DNA of 64,000 nt from Natronobacterium texcoconense (GTDB taxonomy: Archaea > Halobacteriota > Halobacteria > Halobacteriales > Natrialbaceae), in contig NZ_FNLC01000003.1 in the NCBI RefSeq assembly GCF_900104065.1, positions 124,001-188,000 of the forward strand. Reading direction: 5' to 3'. Positions 17,016-26,690 of the stretch are shown here, piece after piece. The notes beneath the pieces are model-generated. The model was given only the letters and a program-made list of their open reading frames with translations. It did not search any database and was not told the DNA's origin. The stretch's first letter is position 1, and every line of letters starts with the position of its first letter. The translations under genes were made by a program, and so were the position numbers.

Positions 17016-17318
17016 CCCGGTTCTCTTTCCTACCCTATCGAAAACAGGATAGTTGCTGCTCGAGCAGTAGAGGTAGGTTTTAGGTTCATCACGTAGAGCC
17101 GAACGTTTCACCAGTGGTTCGGAGCCCTATTCATAGCCATATCTGCTCCGAACACGTGGTAAATTACTCATTCTCCGTCTGTAATACCTAGTTGACTTTC
17201 GAAATGCATTCTTGTAGATTAGACATACTTTTTTGTTAGATCTTCCTTCAGTACGAAATATTCTAGTTAGAATAATTATAAGTAGGGGGCGCATCTGCCG
17301 ATGGATGGAGTTGCATCA
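17016..17318. other. AT-rich spacer with a 9-bp inverted repeat and the subtilase promoter
   Basis: This 303-bp spacer is clearly richer in A and T than the surrounding coding DNA. It contains the inverted repeat GTTCGGAGC (17117-17125) and GCTCCGAAC (17145-17153), 19 nt apart, flanked by further matching CCA and TGG. A TATA-like AATTATAAG at 17274-17282 precedes the giant subtilase. Transcription from it would begin near 17300-17305, which favours translation from the ATG at 17319 and not from 17301. No gene is seen. Confidence 0.6.
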
Positions 17319-20300
17319 ATGATAGACTCGCGCAGTCTTGTCGCTGTACTCGCGGTGTTCATGGCACTGATGATGGTGACATCACCAGTCGCGATGGCCG
17401 CGGGACCAGCGGTAAGTAATGGGACAGCACAATCCGTCGACGATATCGATATCGATGTCGACGAAATAGAAGCGCAATCAGGCGAGGACGTCGAGGTAGT
17501 GTCCGAGCTTGAAAAACAAGCAGCTGAGGGGGATACTGTTGAAGTATTTGTCAGGTTAGATGCCGCGAAGTCAGAGACCTTCGCGCAAGCAACTGGCAGT
17601 GTCCAACCGACGAGTAACTCCGAGGCTGCACTGAAACAGGAGGCTGAACTCTCACAGTATCATCTGACGGAGTTTGCCGAAACGAGCGAGGGACTCGAAG
17701 TACTCAACGACTTCTGGATTACGAACGCCGTACTTCTAGAGGTCGACACTCAACAGGTCGATGTGGATGACTTGACCCGGTTCGATGGCGTAACCGAACT
17801 TCACCCGAACTACGAGGTGGAACACGTCAACCCGGAGCCTGACTCGCTCGAGGACGAATACGGTGAGAGCACGTACGGCCTCGAACAGGTTAATGCGCCG
17901 AACGTGTGGGAAGACTTCGACACGAAGGGTGGCGGAGCGTCCGTCGCCGTTCTGGACACTGGTCTCGATGCTGATCATCCGGAGTTCGATGACTTCGATG
18001 CCGACGAGAACTGGAAACAGTTCGATGAAGACGGGAACGTAATGGATGTCGCTCCCAACGACCCCAACGGGCACGGAACGCACGTAGCCGGAACGGTCGT
18101 TGGAAGCGATGAATCCGGAACGAACATCGGTGTTGCGCCAGAAGCGGAACTCTACGCAGGAAAGGTGCTCGACAACGGGGGGACGTTAGCTCAAATCGTG
18201 GCCGGCGTCGAATGGGCTGTTGAGGAAGACGTCGACGTTGTCAACATGAGCCTCGGTGGTGGCGGATACGCTGCTGTCTACGCCGAGGTAATCGATAACG
18301 CGATGGACGAAGGGACACTCGTAGTCTCTTCGTCCGGTAACGACGGACCTGGAGCGGAAGGCACACCCGCGAACGTCTACAGCGCACTTGCAGTCGGGGC
18401 AAGTGATGTGAATGAAGACATCGCTGATTTCTCGACCGGGACCGAAATTGACACGGAAGAGGAATGGGGCTACATTGGCACCCAATACGACTGGCCGGAA
18501 GAGTTCACGACGCCCGACGTCGCTGCGCCAGGCGTGGGTATTTACAGTTCGGTTCCCGGTGACGGGTATAGTGACACCTACAGTGGAACCAGTATGGCCG
18601 CGCCGCATGCGAGCGGGGTTGCTGCCCTCCTGTACGCCCAGGGCGCTGACGACGCATGGGACGTGAAAGACTACATGCAGGATTCAGCTGAGAAACCAGA
18701 CGAGCCTGGTTTCCAGGCATCCCACGATGCGAATGTGTACGATCAGGAGTACGACTCCAACCAAACCGCTCTCCTGACCGACGACGAAGAGCGAGACATC
18801 CGGTATGGATACGGGCTCGTCGATGCATACGCCGCTTCGCTCGAAATGAAAGAGTCGGGTACGGTCGAAGGGACCGTTACTGACGCAGATGGAGAACCCG
18901 CCGGGGTCGACGTCTGGGTTGGTGCAGCAGAGGCGGTAACCGACGGAGATGGCGAGTTCTCCATTGAGGTCGAAGCAGGCGTAGAACACGATATCGTCGC
19001 CAGCGAGTTCGGTGAACGCGCCGAAGAGACCGTTGAAGTCGATGACGGAGAAAAGGAAACTGTCGATCTCACGCTCGAGCCGGCGCTGGACGCCGATCTG
19101 ATCGACGACCAGGCCGAAGAGATCGTAAAAGGCGATGAAACCGATATCAGTGTAAACGTTTCCGAGCTTGAAACTCTAACAGTCGAACTCGGGAGTGTCG
19201 CTGAAAACGCTGACGTTGAAGAAGACAATATCGCCGTCGAATACGAGGGTGAAGAGCTATCTCTCGGTGAAGAAACAGATATCACCGAAGGTGGCGAGCC
19301 GATCTCGAATGAGATCGATCTTACGGTCGAAATCGATGCAGCCGTCGGTGCAGCTGTCGATCTCGACCTCACGTTCGACAACGAAGGCGACGACCCGATT
19401 ACGGTAACGACCGGTCCGACGGCAGTTTTGGAAGAGGATGCTGAATCCGAGGACATCCAGGTCACCGAGTTCGATCCGCCGGAGGAAGCCGAATACGGTG
19501 ACACCGACGAAGTAGTTGCGACGTTCGAAAACCCCGGTGACTTCACCGAAACGGAAGAGGTGTATCTGTTCGTTGACGACGAACACGATACACTGCTCCC
19601 GACAGGGGTCGAAATCGATTCAGGTGAAGAAGAGACCGTCCCACTCGGACTGATGGGATGGTGGTCCGACCTGCGTGGGGATGCAGTCCCTGGTGATCTC
19701 GACATGCAGGTGTCGGTCCAAGAACCACCGACACTCCAGGACGAATCGAACGATCCCGTCGACGAAAGTGACGTAGAAACGATTACTGTCAAAGAAACTG
19801 AGGAAGCCGAGGAAGAAAGCATTATTACCGGTCAAGTCACCGACAGCGAAAGCGACGACCCAGTGTCCGGAGCCCAGGTAACGGTTACTGGCCCTGACGA
19901 GGCTGAGACGAGAACCGATATCGACGGTGAGTTCACCGCCTCCATCGCTGGAGAGGGTAATTACACCGTTGCGGTTCATGCGCCACAGTACGGCGTCACG
20001 CAGGAACACATCAGCGTTGATGCAGGTGGGGAAACCGAAGTCGACGTTGCGATCACCCAGAATCCGAACTACCACTTCGCGATGCAGGAGGATAGAGTGT
20101 ACTCGTTCGGGTTCCCCGGTCCAGTCGAAGGTGAGACGCTCGGAGACGTACTGAGTGGCACTAACGAAGAAGAACCGATAGGTACGGTCTGGACGTTCGA
20201 CAACGAGGAGAACGAGTGGAGTACTGGATCGCTTGACACCGAAATCGGTGCCCTCGACGCAGTAGTAGTCGTTCCCGAAGAAGAGATAGTGGGAGAAGTG

Positions 20301-23300
20301 ACGTTCGAAGGTGATCCGACAGCAGGCACACCTGGAAGCCCCGTCAGCAGTGACGTTGACGAGGGTTGGAACTTCGTCGCACCGGCACAGTTCAACGATC
20401 CGGAAGAGGCCTTCACGACGACCAGCGAAGAACTCCAGGTTCAGGAAGCAGGTGACGAGCCACACTCGAACGTGCTTCCAGACGGTGGCTTCGGTGGCGT
20501 TGGCGTCCTCGACGAGGGCGATAACGACCTCAACCCGTTCGCTGGATACTTCCTCGCTGTCGACGATGACGGCGAACAGCTCGGTACCACGACGGACGGT
20601 CTCAACCTCGAAGAGGCAAACGACCGGCTGAACGTCGACGCAGACGACCTCGAGCTGACGGTCGTGAAGGCGGGAAGTGACGGTGAACCGATCGAAGGTG
20701 CAGATGTAACTATCGAAGCGGACGGAACTGGCTGGGACCTCGTGACCGCAGAAGATGGCTCGGTCTCGGTTCCGCAACTTCCGGCTGAAGTCGAACAGGA
20801 CGTCGTAGTCGAAGCGAACGGCTTCGAGACGAAGGAAACCCAACTCACGCCCGGTGACAAGACGCTCGAACTCACAGCCGATGAGACGATGTTCCTCGTC
20901 GATGACCTCGAAGTCGACGGTGACGAAGGAAACATCGGTGACGCGGATCAGAACGAATTCGCTCCGGGTGACGAGATCCAGATCGACTACGAAGTGACCA
21001 ATATCGGTCCGGAAGCGGACGAACTGCAGGTGCAGACCGAAATCGGTCCGAACCCAGGCGAAGCGCGTATGGATTCGGACACTAACGTCGTCCATACGGA
21101 AAGCCTGACAATTGAGAACGGGACAACTGAACGGATCTCGGTGACCGAGGACATCCTCGATTCACAGGTCGCTGGTGATCAGTACGCAGCCGGTCTCTCC
21201 ATGGATATGGCGACGGTCCCCATGGACATAGAGACCGAAGAGATCACCGTCCTTGCTGACGAGGAATACCAGCTCTCGAACCTCAACCCCGAAACTACGA
21301 CGGTCCATCAAGAGGATGATCCGTTCGACGTTTCAGTTGACGTCGAAAACGTCGGCGATATCGCCGAAGAACCACAGAATATCGAACTTGAAATCCTCGA
21401 TTCGAACGAAGAGATCGCATACAATGAGACCGCAGAAGCGGTCGAAGTCGACGCCGGTGAGAGCACCACGGTCGAGTTCGAAGCTATCGATCCATCCGAA
21501 TTCGATGGTGGAGAGTACACGCTCGTCGTGTCCTCTGGAGACGACGAAATCACCGGCGAGCTAACGGTCGAGACGCCGGCGATGTCGGAACTCGATACCC
21601 TCGATATCGCTGACGAAGATGAGAACGCAACGATCGTCGAAGGAGATGACGAAAACATCTCGGTCGCAGTCGAAAACGTTGGTGACGAAGCCGGCGAGTT
21701 CGACGTCGACCTCGAAATCAACGAGAGCGACGTCGAAGAGGAAACCACGACCGGAGAACTCGAGCCCGGTGAGACCGAAACCGTCACGTTCGAGGCAGTC
21801 ACTGGTAATCTCAGTAATGGCTCCTACGACATCGATGTCTCGACGGAAGACGACAGCGTCGAAGGTGACCTTACTGTTCAGGAACTCACTGACGATTTCC
21901 AGGTCGAGATCAACGACACCCACGATCCGATAACCGAAGGTGAGAACCTCGACGTAAACGTCACCGTCGAGAACCTCGGTACTGACGACGGCGAACAGAC
22001 CATCGAACTCGAAGACTTCGGTGGAGAAAACGTCGATGAGGAAAACGTCAGCCTCAGTGCTAGCGATGAAACGGATATCTCCCTAACCTGGGAAACTGAA
22101 GAGGGTGACGCTGGTGTCGACAACATTACTGTCACCAGTGATAATGACTCCGTCAGCACGGAAGTCGAGATCGAACAAGTTGCTACGGGTACTCTCTCCG
22201 AACTCGACATCGCCGAAGAGGGCACTGACGCGATGATCGTCGAAGGCGATAACGAAAACATCTCGGTCGCAGTCGAAAACGTGGGTGACGAAGCCGGCGA
22301 GTTCGACGTCAACCTCGAAATCAACGAGAGCGATGTCGAAGAAGAAACCACGACCGACGAACTCGAGCCCGATGAGAACGAAACCGTCACGTTCGAAGCA
22401 GTCACTGGTAACCTCAGTGATGGCTCCTACGACGTCGACGTCTCGACGGAAGACGACAGCGTCGAAGGTGACCTTACTGTCCAGGAACTCACTGACGACT
22501 TCCAGGTCGAGATCAGCGACACCTCCGACCCGGTAACCGAAGGTGAGAACCTCGACGTAAACGTCACCGTCGAGAACCTCGGTACTGACGACGGCGAACA
22601 GACCATCGAACTCGAAGACTTCGGTGGCGAAAAGGTCGATGAGGAAAACGTCAGCCTCGATACTGGCGACGAAACGAATATTACCCTAACTTGGGAGACC
22701 GAGGAGGGTGACGCTGGTGTCGACGACATTACTGTCACCAGTGATAATGACTCCGTCAGCGCGGGAGTCGAGATCGAACAAGTTGCTACGGGTACTCTCT
22801 CCGACCTCAACATCGCCGAAAAGAGCGATAACGCAACGATCGTCGAGGGAGATGACGAAAACATCTCGGTCGTAGTCGAAAACGTTGGTGACGAAGCCGG
22901 CGAGTTCGACGTCACCCTCGAAATCAACGAGAGTGACATTGAAGAAGAGAGTTCGATCGACGAACTCGAGCCCGATGAGAACGAAACCATCACGTTCGAA
23001 GCAGTCACTGGTAACCTCAGTGATGGCTCCTACGACGTCGACGTCTCGACGGAAGATGACACCGTCGAAGGTTACCTTACTGTCCAGGAACTCACTGACG
23101 ACTTCCAGATCGAGATCAGCGACACCCACGATCCGGTAACCGAAGGTGAGAACCTCGACGTAGATGCCACCGTCGAGAACGTCGGTACTGACGACGGCGA
23201 ACAGACCATCGAACTCGAAGACTTCGGTGGAGAAAACGTCGATGAGGAAACCGTCAGCCTCGATACTGGCGACGAAACGAATATTACCCTAACCTGGGAG

Positions 23301-24686
23301 ACCGAAGAAGGTGACGCTGGTGCCGACGATATTACGGTCACCAGTGATGATGACTCCGTCAGCACGGAAATCGAGATCGAACAAGTTGCTACGGCTGCGC
23401 TCTCCAACCTCGACATCGCCGGAGAGGGCGCTGATGCAACGATCGTTGAGGACGATAACGAAAATGTCTCGGTCGTAGTCGAAAACGTGGGTGACGAAGC
23501 CGGCGAGTTCGATGTAGACCTCGAGATCGGTAACGCTGACGTCGAAGAGGACGCTAAAACTGACGAACTCGAGCCCGGTGAGACAGAAACTGTCACATTC
23601 GAGGCTGTCACTGGGAACCTCAGTAATGGCTCCTACGACGTCGATGTCTCGACGGAAGACGACAGCATCGAAGGCACCCTCATTGTCGAACAGCCAGCAG
23701 TCGAGTCGGTCGAAATTGAACCAGCCGAAGATCAGATCGTCGAAGCTGGTGAAACCGTTGACTTCGACGCTACTGCCTTCGATGAAGATGGAGACGAACT
23801 CGAAACCGACGACAGTGAATTCGACTGGAACAATGCTGACGATAGCGGCGTATTCGACGAAACCGACGCCGGTAACTACGAGGTCACCGCCGAACTCGGT
23901 GGTGTGATCTCTGAAACGACGACGGTCACCGTCGAATCCAATGATATCAGTTCAGTCGAAATCGACCCAGCTGAAAACCAGACAGTCGCTCCTGACGAAG
24001 AACTCGAGTTCGACGCTACCGCTCTCGACGAATTCGATAACGTCGTCGAAGACAACGACACCGAGTTCACCTGGACTAACGCTGACGAGAGTGGTACGTT
24101 CCAGGAGTCTGACAAAGACGACTACACGGTCACCGCCGAACTCGGCGGCGTGACCTCTGAAGTGACGACGGTCACCGTCGAAGAGCCAGCAGTCGAGTCG
24201 GTCGAAATTGAACCAGCCGAAGAACGGACCGTCGAAGCCGGTGAAACCATTGACTTCGACGCCACTGCCTTCGACGAAGATGGAGACGAACTCGAAACTG
24301 ACGACAGCGAATTCGACTGGAACAATGCTGACGAGAGCGGTGTATTCGACGAAACCGACGCCGGTAGCTACGATGTCACCGCCGAATTCGGTGGTGTGAC
24401 CTCTGAGTCGACGACGGTCACTGTCGAAGCCAGTGATGTCGATTCAGTCGAAATCGACCCCGCTAATGACCGGACTGTCGCTCCTGACGAAGAACTCGAG
24501 TTCGGCGCTACCGCCCTCGACGAATTCGATAACGTCGTCGAAGACGACGACAGCGCGTTCACCTGGACCAACGCTGACGAGAGTGGTACGTTCCAGGAAT
24601 CTGATGAAGGTGACTACGCGGTCAGTGCCGAACTCGGTGGTGTGGCCTCTGAGTCAACGACGGTCACCGTCGACTCTGGTGAATAA
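17319..24686 (+). CDS. Giant secreted subtilase with CARDB-like and Big-like repeats
   Basis: This 2455-residue protein opens with a Sec signal, MIDSRSLVAVLAVFMALMMV, cleaved near residue 31. A propeptide (about 60-170) precedes the S8 domain with Asp213 (AVLDTGL), His252 (GHGTHVAG) and Ser425 (SGTSMAAPH). Three carboxypeptidase-regulatory-like beta domains follow, near residues 511-590, 835-900 and 1110-1190. Next come CARDB-like domains arranged in 201-residue repeats (about 1420-2125), and then four Big-like Ig domains as two 164-residue units up to the end. No transmembrane anchor, dockerin or PGF-CTERM is present. A Shine-Dalgarno-preceded PGF-CTERM gene follows, so surface retention may depend on that partner. 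Substrates unknown. Confidence 0.9.
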   Translation: MIDSRSLVAVLAVFMALMMVTSPVAMAAGPAVSNGTAQSVDDIDIDVDEIEAQSGEDVEVVSELEKQAAEGDTVEVFVRLDAAKSETFAQATGSVQPTSNSEAALKQEAELSQYHLTEFAETSEGLEVLNDFWITNAVLLEVDTQQVDVDDLTRFDGVTELHPNYEVEHVNPEPDSLEDEYGESTYGLEQVNAPNVWEDFDTKGGGASVAVLDTGLDADHPEFDDFDADENWKQFDEDGNVMDVAPNDPNGHGTHVAGTVVGSDESGTNIGVAPEAELYAGKVLDNGGTLAQIVAGVEWAVEEDVDVVNMSLGGGGYAAVYAEVIDNAMDEGTLVVSSSGNDGPGAEGTPANVYSALAVGASDVNEDIADFSTGTEIDTEEEWGYIGTQYDWPEEFTTPDVAAPGVGIYSSVPGDGYSDTYSGTSMAAPHASGVAALLYAQGADDAWDVKDYMQDSAEKPDEPGFQASHDANVYDQEYDSNQTALLTDDEERDIRYGYGLVDAYAASLEMKESGTVEGTVTDADGEPAGVDVWVGAAEAVTDGDGEFSIEVEAGVEHDIVASEFGERAEETVEVDDGEKETVDLTLEPALDADLIDDQAEEIVKGDETDISVNVSELETLTVELGSVAENADVEEDNIAVEYEGEELSLGEETDITEGGEPISNEIDLTVEIDAAVGAAVDLDLTFDNEGDDPITVTTGPTAVLEEDAESEDIQVTEFDPPEEAEYGDTDEVVATFENPGDFTETEEVYLFVDDEHDTLLPTGVEIDSGEEETVPLGLMGWWSDLRGDAVPGDLDMQVSVQEPPTLQDESNDPVDESDVETITVKETEEAEEESIITGQVTDSESDDPVSGAQVTVTGPDEAETRTDIDGEFTASIAGEGNYTVAVHAPQYGVTQEHISVDAGGETEVDVAITQNPNYHFAMQEDRVYSFGFPGPVEGETLGDVLSGTNEEEPIGTVWTFDNEENEWSTGSLDTEIGALDAVVVVPEEEIVGEVTFEGDPTAGTPGSPVSSDVDEGWNFVAPAQFNDPEEAFTTTSEELQVQEAGDEPHSNVLPDGGFGGVGVLDEGDNDLNPFAGYFLAVDDDGEQLGTTTDGLNLEEANDRLNVDADDLELTVVKAGSDGEPIEGADVTIEADGTGWDLVTAEDGSVSVPQLPAEVEQDVVVEANGFETKETQLTPGDKTLELTADETMFLVDDLEVDGDEGNIGDADQNEFAPGDEIQIDYEVTNIGPEADELQVQTEIGPNPGEARMDSDTNVVHTESLTIENGTTERISVTEDILDSQVAGDQYAAGLSMDMATVPMDIETEEITVLADEEYQLSNLNPETTTVHQEDDPFDVSVDVENVGDIAEEPQNIELEILDSNEEIAYNETAEAVEVDAGESTTVEFEAIDPSEFDGGEYTLVVSSGDDEITGELTVETPAMSELDTLDIADEDENATIVEGDDENISVAVENVGDEAGEFDVDLEINESDVEEETTTGELEPGETETVTFEAVTGNLSNGSYDIDVSTEDDSVEGDLTVQELTDDFQVEINDTHDPITEGENLDVNVTVENLGTDDGEQTIELEDFGGENVDEENVSLSASDETDISLTWETEEGDAGVDNITVTSDNDSVSTEVEIEQVATGTLSELDIAEEGTDAMIVEGDNENISVAVENVGDEAGEFDVNLEINESDVEEETTTDELEPDENETVTFEAVTGNLSDGSYDVDVSTEDDSVEGDLTVQELTDDFQVEISDTSDPVTEGENLDVNVTVENLGTDDGEQTIELEDFGGEKVDEENVSLDTGDETNITLTWETEEGDAGVDDITVTSDNDSVSAGVEIEQVATGTLSDLNIAEKSDNATIVEGDDENISVVVENVGDEAGEFDVTLEINESDIEEESSIDELEPDENETITFEAVTGNLSDGSYDVDVSTEDDTVEGYLTVQELTDDFQIEISDTHDPVTEGENLDVDATVENVGTDDGEQTIELEDFGGENVDEETVSLDTGDETNITLTWETEEGDAGADDITVTSDDDSVSTEIEIEQVATAALSNLDIAGEGADATIVEDDNENVSVVVENVGDEAGEFDVDLEIGNADVEEDAKTDELEPGETETVTFEAVTGNLSNGSYDVDVSTEDDSIEGTLIVEQPAVESVEIEPAEDQIVEAGETVDFDATAFDEDGDELETDDSEFDWNNADDSGVFDETDAGNYEVTAELGGVISETTTVTVESNDISSVEIDPAENQTVAPDEELEFDATALDEFDNVVEDNDTEFTWTNADESGTFQESDKDDYTVTAELGGVTSEVTTVTVEEPAVESVEIEPAEERTVEAGETIDFDATAFDEDGDELETDDSEFDWNNADESGVFDETDAGSYDVTAEFGGVTSESTTVTVEASDVDSVEIDPANDRTVAPDEELEFGATALDEFDNVVEDDDSAFTWTNADESGTFQESDEGDYAVSAELGGVASESTTVTVDSGE
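21585..23690 (+). repeat. 603-bp tandem repeat, three full copies plus half
   Basis: The string GATCGT in the motif encoding ATIVEGD begins at 21632, 22235, 22838 and 23441, exactly 603 bp apart each time. Each unit encodes 201 residues, two CARDB-like beta domains (one starting about VENVGDEAGEF, the other about VENLGTDDGEQ). The fourth copy covers only the first half. DNA identity is very high along the units, including synonymous positions, which suggests homogenisation by recombination or recent expansion. Confidence 0.9.
23697..24683 (+). repeat. 492-bp tandem repeat, two copies (Big-like Ig domains)
   Basis: TCGAGTCGGTCGAAATTGAA occurs at 23701 and again at 24193, a 492-bp period (164 residues). 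Each unit has two related 82-residue Ig-like domains, A (VESVEIEPAE) and B (VEIDPA then TVAPDEELEF), giving the order A-B-A-B. The units end the protein directly before its stop codon. Confidence 0.85.
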
Positions 24687-24742
24687 TTACTGAATAAATA
24701 ATCTCCCAATATTATCTTACAACCAATGAAGCAGAATACAAC

Positions 24743-24748
24743 GGAGGT
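24743..24748 (+). promoter_or_regulatory. Strong Shine-Dalgarno site before the PGF-CTERM gene
   Basis: GGAGGT lies 9 nt upstream of the ATG at 24758. Most haloarchaeal first genes are leaderless, so a good SD site 60 bp after the giant subtilase stop suggests that this gene is translated from a shared mRNA. Confidence 0.65.
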
Positions 24749-24757
24749 AACTGCGAG

Positions 24758-26173
24758 ATGACCGGGGCACGTAGTCGCCTCGTTGCGCTCGCGCTCGCAG
24801 CGGTCATGCTGCTGTCGGCCGTCGCACTCGGTGTCGGGGCGGCTCCCGTCCTCGCGGACGACGATCCACCCGAGATCCCGGCAGGCTACTACGGCGACGT
24901 CGAAATCGACGGCGAGCCAGCACCCGAAGGAACAGTTATCGCAGCCGAAATCGACGGTGAGAAACGCGGGCTGATCACAGTCGAAAACGAAGGTGAATTC
25001 GGTGGCCCGTCGGTTGACGACGAGAAACTTGAGGTCCGCGGTAGTTCGACCGATACCGGGAAGGACGTCACCTTCCTCGTCAACGGGGAGGAAGTCGACG
25101 CCGAACCCGACGTCGAATGGGAGTCCGGTGACATCGAAGAAGTCTCCCTCGAGGGCGAAGACGTCGGCGATCCGCCGTACTTCGCCGTCGACATCATCGA
25201 CGAATCGACGACGACGGTCGACGTCGGTGACGAGGCAACCGTCGTTGCCGACATCGAAAACACCGGCGACGTCTCGGGTCAGTCAGATATCGAGTTCGCG
25301 GTCGACGGTACCCTCGAAGAGAAGATCGAAGACCTCGAACTCGACGTCGGTGAAAGCAAAGCGCTCGAGTTCGACTACGAACTCGACGAAGAAGGCGAAG
25401 TCGACGCGACGGTCAGTACCGTCAACGACGAGGATACGGTGACGCTAGTTGCCGAAGACGACGATGATCCATCACCAGGCCCGTCGCCGTCACCAGGCCC
25501 GTCTCCGGACCCGGACCCAGACCCTGACCCCGACCCAATCGAGTTCGAAGTCACCGACGGCGAACTCGAGGTCAGCGTGATCGGTGTCGGCGAAACGGTG
25601 ACCGTTACGGCCACGATCGAGCATATCGGTAGCGAGACTGGCGAAGCGTCCGTCAAGTTCGTCGTCGACGGAGACGTCGTCGACGAGAAGACGGTCGGTC
25701 TCGATCCCGACGAAGCCACCGACGTGACGTTCACAGAGGCGTTCGACGAACCGGGAGACTACGACGTTGCGGTCGGCGAATTCGACGTCGGAACGGTCGA
25801 AGTGACCGAACCCGAACCCGCCGCGTTCGACGTCTTCGACGTCGAGGTGTCCGACGATAAGATCGAGGCCGGCGACGAGATCGACGTCTCCGCCACGGTC
25901 GAGAACATCGGCGATGAAACCGGCACGTTTACTGCCGAGTTGCTCGTCGACGGCGAGGTCGTCGACGGACAGGATGTCACCGCCGACGGCGGCGATGCCG
26001 CGACCGTGACGTTCACAGAGGCGTTCGACGAACCGGGAGACTACGACGTTACCGTCAGCGATGCCGACGGCGTGACGATCACCGTCACGGAAGACGACGG
26101 CATCCCCGGCTTCGGCGCCACGGCAGCAGTCATCACGCTACTGGCGGTCGCGCTTCTCGCGCGTCGCCTGTAA
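24758..26173 (+). CDS. PGF-CTERM surface protein with CARDB-like domains
   Basis: This 471-residue secreted protein has a Sec signal (MTGARSRLVALALAAVMLLS, cleaved near residue 33) and an N-terminal domain starting PAGYYGDVEIDGEPAPEG. Three CARDB-like domains follow (about 150-230, 260-350 and 360-440), the first separated from the others by a proline-rich linker of PSPGPSP and DPDPDP type. It ends with the PGF-CTERM signal DDGIPGFGATAAV, a hydrophobic helix and ARRL. An archaeosortase would process this tail and attach the protein to a membrane lipid. It probably acts with the upstream giant subtilase, whose repeats are of the same domain type. Confidence 0.85.
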   Translation: MTGARSRLVALALAAVMLLSAVALGVGAAPVLADDDPPEIPAGYYGDVEIDGEPAPEGTVIAAEIDGEKRGLITVENEGEFGGPSVDDEKLEVRGSSTDTGKDVTFLVNGEEVDAEPDVEWESGDIEEVSLEGEDVGDPPYFAVDIIDESTTTVDVGDEATVVADIENTGDVSGQSDIEFAVDGTLEEKIEDLELDVGESKALEFDYELDEEGEVDATVSTVNDEDTVTLVAEDDDDPSPGPSPSPGPSPDPDPDPDPDPIEFEVTDGELEVSVIGVGETVTVTATIEHIGSETGEASVKFVVDGDVVDEKTVGLDPDEATDVTFTEAFDEPGDYDVAVGEFDVGTVEVTEPEPAAFDVFDVEVSDDKIEAGDEIDVSATVENIGDETGTFTAELLVDGEVVDGQDVTADGGDAATVTFTEAFDEPGDYDVTVSDADGVTITVTEDDGIPGFGATAAVITLLAVALLARRL

Positions 26174-26690
26174 TACGAGGACAAATACCGGTCGGAGCGG
26201 GACGATACCCGTTCCCCTGATCCCGAATTTTGCCTTTTTTCATCCAACACCAGCCAGCGGAGCCGACACGCTCGTCTTGTGATCGATCACAACTATGACT
26301 ACCATCGAGACGAACCTGTGCCGGCATCGACACCGTTCAGGATTCGGTTACGTTCCCACCGAATCGACGTTCGAACCATATTCAACTGGCCCGCACACGG
26401 TGGAGGGGGACGTATCAGTAAACTCTGCCTGCTTCGGACGGATCCCATCGCTCGTGTATCCACACTTCGGAAACCGCCGACTCGTGTTATTTCACACAGA
26501 AACCTTCCGCGTTGGCCTTGTACGCTACGAGGTCAACCTCACGGATTGCCGTGACTCCCGGCCGCTTATCTGCTGGATAGTGCGGTAAGTGGACTGCGAA
26601 CCTGTAGTATACCGTCGTTATCGTCGAACGTTCGCCTGCAATGACGCGTACCCTCGAATTTATGCGACCGGCTCTCGTCACCGCGTGTCG
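26174..26690. other. Spacer with T-rich terminator and one doubtful ORF
   Basis: The first 70 bp contain T-runs at 26228-26231 and 26235-26240, a likely archaeal terminator for the preceding operon. Downstream, an open frame at 26295-26588 (97 codons) is not acidic, is rich in Arg and Cys and has no recognisable domain. It may be a degraded gene or chance. The remainder appears to be the upstream region of the regulator at 26691. No other signal is seen. Confidence 0.5.

Noticed and set aside
17301-17318. Upstream ATG of the giant subtilase
   Set aside because: It lies at or before the transcription start predicted from the TATA box at 17274. The signal peptide is complete from 17319.
26295-26588. 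97-codon open frame between the PGF-CTERM gene and the HTH regulator
   Set aside because: It is basic and Cys/Arg-rich instead of acidic, lacks any domain and has no convincing start signal. Kept only as a note in the spacer entry.
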